Positions 6,571 through 13,520 of a DNA stretch of 14,041 nucleotides are shown here, one piece after another. The stretch is taken from assembly GCF_946480385.1 (NCBI RefSeq), contig NZ_CAMLJP010000143.1, forward strand, positions 1 through 14,041. Reading direction: 5' to 3'. The notes beneath the pieces were generated by a model. That model was not told the origin of the DNA and did no database searches. It saw only the letters and a list, made by a program, of their open reading frames with translations. Numbering within the stretch: position 1 is the first letter of the stretch; every line of letters starts with the position of its first letter. Both the position numbers and the translations under genes were made by a program. Source of the DNA: an uncultured Azospirillum sp. (GTDB taxonomy: Bacteria; Pseudomonadota; Alphaproteobacteria; Azospirillales; Azospirillaceae).

Positions 6571-6894
6571 TCAGAACGGCAGCTTCATGCCGGGCGGCAG
6601 CTTCAGGCCGCCCATCATCTTCGAGGTTTCCTCGGCGACGTGCTGTTCGACCTTCTTCTTGGCGTCGTTGAAGGCGGCGACGATCAGGTCCTCCAGCACC
6701 TCGACGTCCTCGGGATCGACGACGGACTTGTCGAGCTTGACCTTCTTCATCTCGCTCTTGCCGTTGACGGTCACGACGACCATGCCGGCGGCGCTCTGGC
6801 CAGTCACTTCGACCTGCTCCAGGCTCGCCTGCATTTCCTGCATCTTGGCCTGCATCTGCTGGGCCTGCTTCATCATGTTGCCGATATTCTTCAT
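6571..6894 (-). CDS. ybaB: YbaB/EbfC family nucleoid-associated DNA-binding protein
   Basis: YbaB/EbfC proteins are small dimeric tweezer-shaped DNA-binding proteins associated with the nucleoid and usually encoded between dnaX and recR. The 107-residue product begins MKNIGNMMKQAQQMQAKM, the typical Met/Gln-rich first helix, continues through the conserved beta-sheet VEVTGQSAAGMVVVTVNGK (residues 28-46), and ends in a Gly/Met/Pro tail (MMGGLKLPPGMKLPF). The ATG is three bases beyond the dnaX stop codon. The ribosome binding site GAAGGAGAG lies inside the last dnaX codons, so translation is probably coupled. Confidence 0.95.
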   Translation of the reverse strand: MKNIGNMMKQAQQMQAKMQEMQASLEQVEVTGQSAAGMVVVTVNGKSEMKKVKLDKSVVDPEDVEVLEDLIVAAFNDAKKKVEQHVAEETSKMMGGLKLPPGMKLPF

Positions 6895-6897
6895 CGG

Positions 6898-8799
6898 TCA
6901 GTACTCTCCTTCGTCGTCGAGGGGGTAATAGACCCCATCGTCCTGCTGCTGAACCATGAAATCGGGTGTCTCGCCGTCATCCGCAACCGCCGCGCTCTCC
7001 GCTGCGGCAACTTCGGCGAGGTCGCGGACGTCGATGATCTTCGCACCGCTGAAGGCGTCGAGCACGGCGCGCACCACCGGGTTGGCCTGCGCGTCGGCCC
7101 AGGCGCGGTGCTTTTCGGCCTGATCCTGTTCGGCCAGCGTCGATTGGGCCGGGCCGTCGGACAGGGCGACGATCCAGCGATGGCCGGTCCATTCGCTCAG
7201 GAACTGTCCGACCTTGGCCGGCAGGGTCGGCGGGGCGGCGGGGCGGAGCTTCAGCTCCAGCCGGCCCGGCTCCATGCGGACCAGTTGCACCGTCTCCATC
7301 AGATAGCCGTAGAGCGCGCCCTCGCGCCGGTCGGAGAACAACTGCACCAGTGACCGGAAATCCGGTGGCATCGGCGACAGCTCTTCGCCGGCCGGGGGTT
7401 CGGCGGGGGCAGGGGCGGGGGCTGCCTGCGCCACGGGGGCGCTCTGCGGCTGGGCCGAGCCCATGGAGCGGGCAACCGCATGCGTCGACTGGCTGGCGAC
7501 CGCGACCGGTCCGCCGCCACCGCCGGGGCCGCGGCCCATCGGTGCGCCGCCTCCGGCATTCGCTCCGCCATTGGCCTGCTGGGCCTGGAACTGGCGGATC
7601 AAGTCGCCCGGAGTCGGCAGGTCGGCGGCGTAGGACAGGCGGACGATCACCATCTCCAGCGCCTGCTGCGGCACCGGGGCGGCCTGCACCTCGTTCAGCC
7701 CCTTCAGCAACAGCTGCCACGCGCGGGTCAGCGCCGGCATGCCGAGCTTGGTCGACAGGGTGGCGCCGCGCGTGCGCTCCGCCTCCGGCAGGGAGGGGTC
7801 GTTGGCGCTGTCGGGCACCACCTTCAGGCGGGTCAGATTGTGGACGAGGTCCAGCAAGTCCTGCAGGATCACCACCGGATCGGCGCCGACGCGGTGCAGG
7901 TCGGCCAGGATGTCCATCGCCTCGGCCGGACGGGCGGAGACCGCGGCCTCGAACAGGTCGATGACCCGGGTGCGGTCGGCCAGACCCAGCATGTCGCGCA
8001 CCTGCTGCGCCGTGACGGTGCCGGCGGCCAGCGCGATGGCCTGGTCGAGCAGCGACAGCCCGTCGCGCACCGACCCGTCGGCGGCCCGCGCGATCAGGGC
8101 GGCGGCGTCGCCCTCGATGTCGGCGCCTTCCATGGCGGTGACGCGGGTGAAATGCTCCTTCAACACCTGGGCGTCGACGCGGCGCAGGTCGAAGCGCTGG
8201 CAGCGCGACAGCACCGTGACCGGGACCTTGCGGATCTCGGTGGTGGCGAAGACGAACTTCACATGGCTCGGCGGTTCCTCAAGCGTCTTCAGGAGCGCGT
8301 TGAACGCGCTCTTCGACAGCATGTGGACCTCGTCGATGATGTAGAGCTTGTAGCGGGCCGAGACGGGCGAGTAGCGCACGCCGTCGATGATCTCGCGGAT
8401 GTCGTCGACGCCGGTGTGGCTGGCGGCGTCCATCTCCATCACGTCGACGTGGCGGTCTTCCGCGATGGCGCGGCAGTTGTCGCAGACGCCGCAGGGGCTG
8501 ACCGTCGGCCCGCCGGTGCCGTCCGGGCCGGTGCAGTTCAGCGCGCGGGCGATGATGCGGGCGGTGGTGGTCTTGCCGACGCCGCGCACGCCGGTCAGCA
8601 TGAAGGCCTGGGCGATGCGGCCGGACTGGATGGCGTTGGTCAGGGTGCGGACCAGCGCGTCCTGCCCGATCAGCTCGTCGAAGGTCTTCGGCCGGTATTT
8701 GCGCGCCAGCACCCGATAGGCCTGCCCGGTGGCGGGAGCCGCGGCGGGGGCGGAAAGGGCGGTGATGTCGGCGCCAGAAACGGCAGTGGTATCGGTCAC
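6898..8799 (-). CDS. dnaX: DNA polymerase III subunits gamma/tau
   Basis: DnaX is the motor ATPase of the clamp loader that places the beta clamp on DNA; the longer tau form also binds the polymerase and the DnaB helicase. The 633-residue product is close to the E. coli tau length. It shows the entry motif VLARKYRPKTFDELIGQ (30-46), Walker A GVRGVGKT (70-77), the zinc module with C89, C103, C106 and C109, Walker B IIDEVH (154-159), and the sensor/arginine-finger SRC (198-200). A Gly/Pro/Ala-rich linker at about 400-480 precedes the C-terminal tau domain, which ends in an acidic tail. The start codon is GTG at 8797-8799 with a poor ribosome binding site; the first 25 residues are a low-complexity extension. 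I see no A-rich slippery site of the E. coli frameshift kind, so a separate gamma form is not predicted from sequence. It heads the dnaX-ybaB-recR operon just downstream of the SRP RNA gene. Confidence 0.96.
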   Translation of the reverse strand: MTDTTAVSGADITALSAPAAAPATGQAYRVLARKYRPKTFDELIGQDALVRTLTNAIQSGRIAQAFMLTGVRGVGKTTTARIIARALNCTGPDGTGGPTVSPCGVCDNCRAIAEDRHVDVMEMDAASHTGVDDIREIIDGVRYSPVSARYKLYIIDEVHMLSKSAFNALLKTLEEPPSHVKFVFATTEIRKVPVTVLSRCQRFDLRRVDAQVLKEHFTRVTAMEGADIEGDAAALIARAADGSVRDGLSLLDQAIALAAGTVTAQQVRDMLGLADRTRVIDLFEAAVSARPAEAMDILADLHRVGADPVVILQDLLDLVHNLTRLKVVPDSANDPSLPEAERTRGATLSTKLGMPALTRAWQLLLKGLNEVQAAPVPQQALEMVIVRLSYAADLPTPGDLIRQFQAQQANGGANAGGGAPMGRGPGGGGGPVAVASQSTHAVARSMGSAQPQSAPVAQAAPAPAPAEPPAGEELSPMPPDFRSLVQLFSDRREGALYGYLMETVQLVRMEPGRLELKLRPAAPPTLPAKVGQFLSEWTGHRWIVALSDGPAQSTLAEQDQAEKHRAWADAQANPVVRAVLDAFSGAKIIDVRDLAEVAAAESAAVADDGETPDFMVQQQDDGVYYPLDDEGEY

Positions 8800-8905
8800 G
8801 CGGCTGGCCTGTCGAAACGACGGGAGGGGAATTTCGGGGCGCAGGATAGCGTCCCGGCGCCGCGCTGTCGCCGTCTGTTTCGTGCTGGCAATTTTCGGAT
8901 AGGGT

Positions 8906-9002
8906 GGGAGACTGGACGAACGACCCGAGCCGTAACTCGTTGCGGCTGCTTCCTTCCGGACCTGACCGGGTTGGCGAGGGACTCGTCCGACGCCAGCCTC
9001 CC
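8906..9002 (-). ncRNA. ffs: Signal recognition particle RNA (4.5S RNA, small bacterial type)
   Basis: On the minus strand the apical domain is unmistakable: GGTCAGGTCCGGAAGGAAGC contains the Ffh-binding GGTCAGG and GGAAGCAGCC elements of bacterial SRP RNA. I set the ends from base pairing. GGGAGGCTGG at the 5' end (9002 down to 8993) pairs over ten positions, one a G-U, with CCAGTCTCCC at the 3' end (8915 down to 8906), giving 97 nucleotides. Further short helices (GAC/GUC and GAGUC/GGCUC) connect the closing stem to the tip. With Ffh, this RNA directs inner-membrane proteins to the translocon. A promoter with correct spacing lies just upstream. No intrinsic terminator is visible before dnaX, so 3' processing or read-through into dnaX is possible. 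Confidence 0.95.
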
Positions 9003-9008
9003 GCCGCT

Positions 9009-9037
9009 GTTATGGAGATTCGTGCGGGCGGATGCAA
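9009..9037 (-). promoter_or_regulatory. Promoter of the SRP RNA gene
   Basis: On the minus strand, TTGCAT (complement of 9032-9037) and CATAAC (complement of 9009-9014) are 17 bases apart. Six bases then separate the -10 box from the first G of the RNA's closing stem at 9002. The agreement between promoter spacing and the end predicted by base pairing supports both. Confidence 0.65.
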
Positions 9038-9070
9038 GGGGAAACGGTTCGTGTGCGGGGGGCGTTACGC

Positions 9071-9085
9071 AGTCCGCAGCGGACT
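9071..9085. repeat. Perfect 15-base palindrome between ffs and the ATPase gene
   Basis: AGTCCGCAGCGGACT is a perfect inverted repeat about a single central base. It lies between the two divergent promoters, 34 bases beyond the SRP RNA -35 box and upstream of the ATPase promoter. It could be an operator. As a terminator it makes no sense, because no plus-strand gene precedes it. Confidence 0.45.
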
Positions 9086-9101
9086 ATTGACGATTATTTT
9101 T

Positions 9102-9133
9102 CAGACTATAAATTATGGTCCGAAATATAATTT
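9102..9133 (+). promoter_or_regulatory. AT-rich promoter and overlapping inverted repeat of the orphan ATPase gene
   Basis: TATAAT at 9126-9131 is an exact -10 consensus. The -35 is poor (CAGACT at 9102-9107, 18-base spacer), which is typical of activator-dependent or extended control. A perfect seven-base inverted repeat, AAATTAT (9110-9116) and ATAATTT (9127-9133), with arm centres 17 bases apart, covers the spacer and the -10 box, which is where a repressor dimer would sit. Transcription would start near 9138, just before the gene. The AT content is strikingly high for this window. Confidence 0.45.
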
Positions 9134-9139
9134 GTCCTA

Positions 9140-10330
9140 ATGAGGCCGCCCGTGCCGTCCGCCCCCACCTCCGCAGCTGCGCAGAAGTTCCTGTTCCACC
9201 GGCCGAAGCTGGCAGCGTCGCTGGCCGACATCGTGACCGGAGACGCGCCGATCGGGGCGGAGCCGACGCTGTGTCTGGCGGCGCCGCGGCGCACCGGGAA
9301 GAGCACCTTCCTGCGCCACGACCTGGGGCCGGAGCTGGAGAACCGCGGCATCCTGGCGGTCTATGTCGATCTGTGGTCGGACATGGCGGCCGATCCCGCC
9401 CATCTGATTGCGGAGGCGTTGAAGGCCGAGCTTCGTCGGGCCGACAGCCTGCCGGTGAAGGCGGCGCGGGCGGTCGGGCTCAGCAAATTGGGCATGGGTG
9501 GCGTCTCGGTCGATATCGACCGGATCGGACAGGCGCAGGGGACCACGCTAGCCGACGCGCTGGAAGCCCTGCTGGAGCGGACGCACAAGCGCATCGCCCT
9601 GCTGGTGGATGAAGCGCAGCACGCCCTGACGACCGAGGCCGGGCTGAATGCCATGTTCGCGCTGAAAGCGGCGCGCGACCGGCTGAACACCCGGGACGAC
9701 GCCCGCGACGGCCCGAACCTGATGATCGTGCTGACCGGATCCCACCGGGACAAGCTGAGCCGGCTGGTGCTGAACCGCGACCAACCCTTCTTCGGGACCA
9801 GCGTACGCAGCTTTCCGCTGCTCGACCGCGCCTATACCGATGCTTATACGGCCTGGATCAACGCCCGGCTGGCCGAAGGCAACCGGTTCGATGCGGACGA
9901 TGTTTTCGCGGCTTTCGATGCGGTGGGCCGGCAGCCGGAAACCCTGATGCGGATTTTGTCGGACGCGGCGTTGCTGGTCGGCGATGCCGGCGACTTGAAG
10001 CGGGCGCTGGCGGACGGCGCGACCGAGATTCGCCAGCGGGTGTGGGACGATTATGAGAACGCATGGTCGGGGCTGACGCCCTTGCAGCAGGCGGTGGTCG
10101 AACGTCTGGCCGTGGAGGGGCCACAATCCGCCCCCTTCTCCGCTCCGGCGCTGCAAGTCTATGCCGATGTGGTCGGCGAAGCGGTGGAGCCGCCTGCCGT
10201 GCAGGCAGCCATCGAGGCGCTGCGGCAGAAGAACATCCTGTGGCGGTCGGCGCGCGGGCAATATGCGCTGGAAGACCAGGGGATGGCGGAGTGGCTGAAG
10301 CTGCGGGCGGAGAAAGTCGGCCAGGGATAA
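9140..10330 (+). CDS. Orphan AAA/STAND-like ATPase with C-terminal winged-helix region
   Basis: This 396-residue soluble P-loop ATPase resembles the archaeal-ATPase / STAND-type class. Walker A is APRRTGKST (residues 48-56), followed by a strand and AVYVDLWSD (73-81). Walker B is IALLVDEAQHAL (152-163), and a sensor-1 strand reads LMIVLTGSHRD (194-204). The last 85 residues (from LTPLQQAVVERLAVEG, 312-327) look like a winged-helix domain, ending in the pattern ALRQKNILWRSARGQYALED that such ATPases use after the lid. No partner domain is fused. The ATG at 9140 has no ribosome binding site; a GTG at 9152, with GAGG six bases upstream and a start of transcription near 9138, may be the true start. 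It is monocistronic, divergent from ffs and closed by the bidirectional terminator. The function is not known; relatives include toxin-linked, defence and signalling ATPases. Confidence 0.75.
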   Translation: MRPPVPSAPTSAAAQKFLFHRPKLAASLADIVTGDAPIGAEPTLCLAAPRRTGKSTFLRHDLGPELENRGILAVYVDLWSDMAADPAHLIAEALKAELRRADSLPVKAARAVGLSKLGMGGVSVDIDRIGQAQGTTLADALEALLERTHKRIALLVDEAQHALTTEAGLNAMFALKAARDRLNTRDDARDGPNLMIVLTGSHRDKLSRLVLNRDQPFFGTSVRSFPLLDRAYTDAYTAWINARLAEGNRFDADDVFAAFDAVGRQPETLMRILSDAALLVGDAGDLKRALADGATEIRQRVWDDYENAWSGLTPLQQAVVERLAVEGPQSAPFSAPALQVYADVVGEAVEPPAVQAAIEALRQKNILWRSARGQYALEDQGMAEWLKLRAEKVGQG

Positions 10331-10334
10331 CCAA

Positions 10335-10370
10335 ACAAAAAGGCTCCGGACCGAAACCCGGAGCCTTTCA
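10335..10370. terminator. Bidirectional intrinsic terminator between the ATPase gene and pgk
   Basis: AAAGGCTCCGG (10339-10349) and CCGGAGCCTTT (10358-10368) form a perfect eleven-base-pair stem with an eight-base loop. On the minus strand the stem is followed by TTTTTGTTT, a strong U-tract for pgk. On the plus strand only CTTTCA follows, so termination of the ATPase mRNA should be weaker. Confidence 0.9.
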
Positions 10371-10393
10371 CATCTGCGGTCCTGTGGAACCGT

Positions 10394-11587
10394 TTACTTC
10401 TTCAGCGCCGCGACGCCCGGCAGTTCCTTGCCTTCCAGCCATTCCAGGAAGGCGCCGCCGGCGGCGGAGACGTAGGTGAACTTGTCCTCGACCCCGGCAT
10501 GGGCCATCGCCGCGACGGTGTCGCCACCGCCGGCCACCGACAGCAGGCCGCCCGATTCGGTGCGGGCGGCGACCAGACCGGCAACAGCGTTGGTGCCGGC
10601 GTCGAAGGGCTGGATCTCGAAGGCGCCGAGCGGGCCGTTCCACACGACGGTCTTGGCGCCCTGCAGCTTCACGCCTAGGAACTCCACCGTCGCCGGGCCG
10701 ATGTCCAGCGCCATCTCATCCGCACCGATGGCGTCGAAGGCGACGACGCGGTTGGCGGCGCCGGCCTTGAACTCCTTGGCGACGACGAAGTCCTTCGGCA
10801 GCAGGATCTCGCAGTTGGCTTCCTTGGCGGTCGCCATGATGGCGCGGGCCTGGTCGGCCATGTCCTTCTCGCACAGCGAGGCGCCGACGTCGGTGCCCTG
10901 GGCGAACAGGAAGGTGTTGGCCATGCCGCCGCCCAGCACCAGCAGGTCCACCTTGCGGACCATGTTGCCGAGCAGCTCCAGCTTGGTGGAGATCTTGGCG
11001 CCGCCGACGACGGCGGCCACCGGGCGCTCCGGCTTCTCCAGCGCCAGCGTCAGGGCCTTCAGCTCGGCTTCCATCAGGCGACCGGCGGCGCTGGGCAGCA
11101 GGCGGGCGACACCCTCGGTCGAGGCATGGGCGCGGTGCGCGGCGGAGAAGGCGTCGTTGACGTAGAGATCGCCCAGCGCGGCCATTTCTTTGGCGAAAGC
11201 CGGGTCGTTCTTTTCCTCTTCGGCGTGGAAGCGGGTGTTCTCCAGCAGCACGATGGCGCCGTCATGCACCTTGGCGATGGCCTCCTTGGCCTTGTCGCCG
11301 ACGCAATCCTCGGCAAAGGCGACCTTCTGGCCGACGGCGGCGCTGAGCGCGTCCAGCACGTTGCGCAAGGAGTTCTTGGCGTCCGGGCCGTTCTTCGGGC
11401 GACCGAAATGCGACAGGACCACGACCTTGGCGCCCTTGGAGGAGAGTTCCTTCAGGGTGGGGGCGAGGCGGTCGATGCGGGTGGTGTCGGACACCTTGCC
11501 GTCCTGCATCGGAACGTTCAGGTCGGCGCGGACCAGCACCGTCTTGCCGCTCACCTCAAGGTCGTCGATCATGTTGAAATCGGTCAT
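10394..11587 (-). CDS. pgk: Phosphoglycerate kinase
   Basis: Pgk catalyses the reversible transfer of phosphate from 1,3-bisphosphoglycerate to ADP in glycolysis, running in reverse for gluconeogenesis and the Calvin cycle. The 397-residue product has the usual length. Motifs in order are the N-terminal substrate site [11 protein letters not shown] (17-27, with R20, D22 and N24), SHFGRPK (59-65), ENTRFH, the hinge segment [21 protein letters not shown], and the C-terminal nucleotide loop GGGDTVAAM. The ATG at 11587 is chosen because GGGGAAG lies seven bases upstream. The frame stays open a further 95 codons, but that extension does not resemble the family. Pgk often sits with gap or fba; here it stands alone and ends at a clear terminator. 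Confidence 0.97.
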   Translation of the reverse strand: MTDFNMIDDLEVSGKTVLVRADLNVPMQDGKVSDTTRIDRLAPTLKELSSKGAKVVVLSHFGRPKNGPDAKNSLRNVLDALSAAVGQKVAFAEDCVGDKAKEAIAKVHDGAIVLLENTRFHAEEEKNDPAFAKEMAALGDLYVNDAFSAAHRAHASTEGVARLLPSAAGRLMEAELKALTLALEKPERPVAAVVGGAKISTKLELLGNMVRKVDLLVLGGGMANTFLFAQGTDVGASLCEKDMADQARAIMATAKEANCEILLPKDFVVAKEFKAGAANRVVAFDAIGADEMALDIGPATVEFLGVKLQGAKTVVWNGPLGAFEIQPFDAGTNAVAGLVAARTESGGLLSVAGGGDTVAAMAHAGVEDKFTYVSAAGGAFLEWLEGKELPGVAALKK

Positions 11588-11904
11588 CGTCACACTTCCC
11601 CAGATTATGGCCGGTTCCGTCAGAACAGGCCGTTTCAGTTTGCGGGAACCCAACCACAGCCCTGCACGCTTTGCAACGCCCCAGGGGTGGGGTGAAATGG
11701 GGCATAATGACCCTTTAACGGCGCCTGCCCAACCGCATCGGCGGCGCATTGTTCCGGTTGCCCCGAAACGGACCGGATGCGGAGGCGGGGGATGACGCAG
11801 CCGCGGGCTCCTGCAACATTTCCGTAACTTGACCCTGTCCATTGGCTGTGCAAACACCCAACTGTAGGCCAATGGGCCGCAAAACGGGGGTTGAAGCGCA
11901 GGCG
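11588..11904. other. Divergent intergenic region between pgk and the CYTH-CHAD gene
   Basis: This 317-base stretch must hold promoters for both divergent genes. A TTGACC at 11829-11834 is a good -35 candidate for the plus strand, but the -10 position 17 bases later (AAACAC) is poor. For pgk, a CATAAT lies on the minus strand just before the ribosome binding site, but no matching -35 accompanies it and it is too close. An inverted repeat at 11837-11877 is listed separately. I find no small gene or RNA here. Confidence 0.4.
11837..11877 (+). repeat. Inverted repeat ahead of the CYTH-CHAD gene
   Basis: GTCCATTGGC (11837-11846) can pair with GCCAATGGGC (11868-11877) over ten positions, including one G-U pair, across a 21-base gap. 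It begins three bases after a TTGACC box and ends 27 bases before the preferred start codon. Two alternative start codons (TTG 11842 and ATG 11872) fall inside the arms, so it could be an operator or a leader hairpin that affects start choice. Confidence 0.4.
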
Positions 11905-13509
11905 ATGGCTGAGGCCGAGATCAACCGCGAGACGGAACTGAAGCTGGCGGCGAAGCCGGAAGATTTTGACAAGCTTCGCGCCGCTCCCGCCATCGCAGAC
12001 CGGACGGCTGGGCCGGCGGTCACGCGGACCCTGGAAAGCACCTATTACGACACCGAGGACCGCCGGCTCGCCGCGCGGAAGGTGACGCTGCGGGTGCGCA
12101 AGACCGGCGACGGCTATGTCCAGACGGTCAAGTCCGCGCCGGACGAGGACGGGCTGGGACGTGGCGAGTGGGAATGCGCGGTGACCTCCGCCGCACCCGA
12201 CCTGACGCTGATCGCCGACGGCGCCGCGATCGAGCTGCTGGGGTCGCTCAGCGACTCGGATCTGCGGCCGGTCTTCACCTCCATCGTCGAACGGACCACG
12301 CAGGACGTGACGCTGGGCGAGGGCGACGATGCGGCCCTGATCGAGGTTGCCTTCGACCGCGGCCGGATCGAACTGCCCGACGGCCGGTCCCGCGATCTGT
12401 GCGAGGTCGAACTCGAACTGAAAAGCGGCACGCCCGCCGCGCTCTACGATCTGGCGCAGGAGCTGACCAGGTCCGCCCCGCTGCGGCTGGAGATGCGGAC
12501 CAAGGCGGAACGCGGCCATGCGCTGGCGAACGGCGCCGCCGACAAGGCGCTGAAGGCGGAAAAGCTGCTGCTCGACCCCGAGACGACGGTGGAGGGGGCG
12601 GTCGCCCGCATCGTCCGCGCCTGCCTCGCCCATATGGCGGCGAACGAGGCGGTGACGCTGGCCGGCGAGGATCCGGAGGGCGTGCACCAGATGCGCGTCG
12701 CGCTGCGCCGGCTGCGTTCGGCCACCGCGCTGTTCCGGCCCTTCATTCCGGCCGCGCAATATCTGTGGCTGGTCGGCGAGATCAAGTGGCTGGCCGGCAG
12801 CCTGGGGCCGGCGCGCGACTGGGACGTGTTCGGCGAGGAGCTGCTGGCGCCGGTGCGTGATGCCTTCCACAAGGCCGACGGCCATGGCCGCTCGGCGGTC
12901 GAGGATCTCGACACGCTGGCGGCGGCGGCCGAGGCCAAGCGGCTGCGCGCCTATGAGGGCGTGCGCGAGGCGATCCGCTCGGACCGCTACACCGCCTTCC
13001 TGCTGGGCGTCGGCAGCTGGGTGGAGAAGCGCGGCTGGCGCGACCAGCCGGTCAGCGAGGAATCGGTGCGGCTGTTCCAGCCGGTGATCGGGCTGGCCGA
13101 CCATCTGCTGAACAAGCGCCACAAGAAGGCCAAGCGGGCCGGCCACGGCTTCGCCCATCTGCCGGTAGCCCAACGCCACCAGCTGCGCATCGCCCTGAAG
13201 AAGCTGCGCTATGCCGTGGAGTTCTTTCGCAGCCTGTATGACGACAAGCCGGTGCGCCGCTACATCCAGCAGCTTTCCGCCCTGCAGGATGCGCTGGGGC
13301 ATCTGAACGACGTGGCGACGGCGACGCGGCTTCTGCACGAGCTGCACGACGACGGCAGCCGCTCGGCCCCCGGCGAGCCGCGCGCCGCCGGCATCGTCAT
13401 CGGCTGGCACGCCCGCGGGGTGGCCGACACCGAGGCGGCGCTGGTCGCCCTGTGGCATGATTTCACCGACACCAAGCATTTCTGGTCGAAGCCGGACGCC
13501 GCGGTGTAG
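11905..13509 (+). CDS. CYTH-CHAD protein (triphosphate tunnel domain plus polyphosphate-binding domain)
   Basis: The 534-residue product joins two known domains. The N-terminal CYTH (triphosphate tunnel metalloenzyme) domain, about residues 5-200, has the defining ExExK strand as ETELKL (E9, E11, K13) and a second acidic strand EVELELK (167-173). Relatives such as E. coli YgiF hydrolyse inorganic triphosphate. The C-terminal CHAD domain, about 227-520, is an all-helical repeat with conserved histidine and basic patches in [11 protein letters not shown] (261-271) and [12 protein letters not shown] (425-436). CHAD domains bind polyphosphate and target proteins to polyphosphate granules. I chose the ATG at 11905 because it sits just ahead of the first CYTH strand; ATG 11872 and TTG 11842 are in-frame alternatives and none has a strong ribosome binding site. 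A ParA-like gene follows after 11 bases and is probably co-transcribed. Confidence 0.9.
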   Translation: MAEAEINRETELKLAAKPEDFDKLRAAPAIADRTAGPAVTRTLESTYYDTEDRRLAARKVTLRVRKTGDGYVQTVKSAPDEDGLGRGEWECAVTSAAPDLTLIADGAAIELLGSLSDSDLRPVFTSIVERTTQDVTLGEGDDAALIEVAFDRGRIELPDGRSRDLCEVELELKSGTPAALYDLAQELTRSAPLRLEMRTKAERGHALANGAADKALKAEKLLLDPETTVEGAVARIVRACLAHMAANEAVTLAGEDPEGVHQMRVALRRLRSATALFRPFIPAAQYLWLVGEIKWLAGSLGPARDWDVFGEELLAPVRDAFHKADGHGRSAVEDLDTLAAAAEAKRLRAYEGVREAIRSDRYTAFLLGVGSWVEKRGWRDQPVSEESVRLFQPVIGLADHLLNKRHKKAKRAGHGFAHLPVAQRHQLRIALKKLRYAVEFFRSLYDDKPVRRYIQQLSALQDALGHLNDVATATRLLHELHDDGSRSAPGEPRAAGIVIGWHARGVADTEAALVALWHDFTDTKHFWSKPDAAV

Positions 13510-13520
13510 AGTCCACGGCC

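Noticed and set aside
6898..8799. Programmed frameshift in dnaX producing a gamma form
   Set aside because: No A-rich slippery heptamer of the E. coli kind followed by a hairpin is visible in the GC-rich linker region.
7480..9090. A 536-codon open frame on the plus strand across dnaX and the SRP RNA
   Set aside because: It is a shadow of dnaX and runs antisense through a structured RNA gene.
11635..13479. A 614-codon open frame on the minus strand opposite the CYTH-CHAD gene
   Set aside because: It has a low-complexity, Arg/Gln/Ala-rich translation with no motif, and the plus strand carries recognisable CYTH and CHAD signatures.
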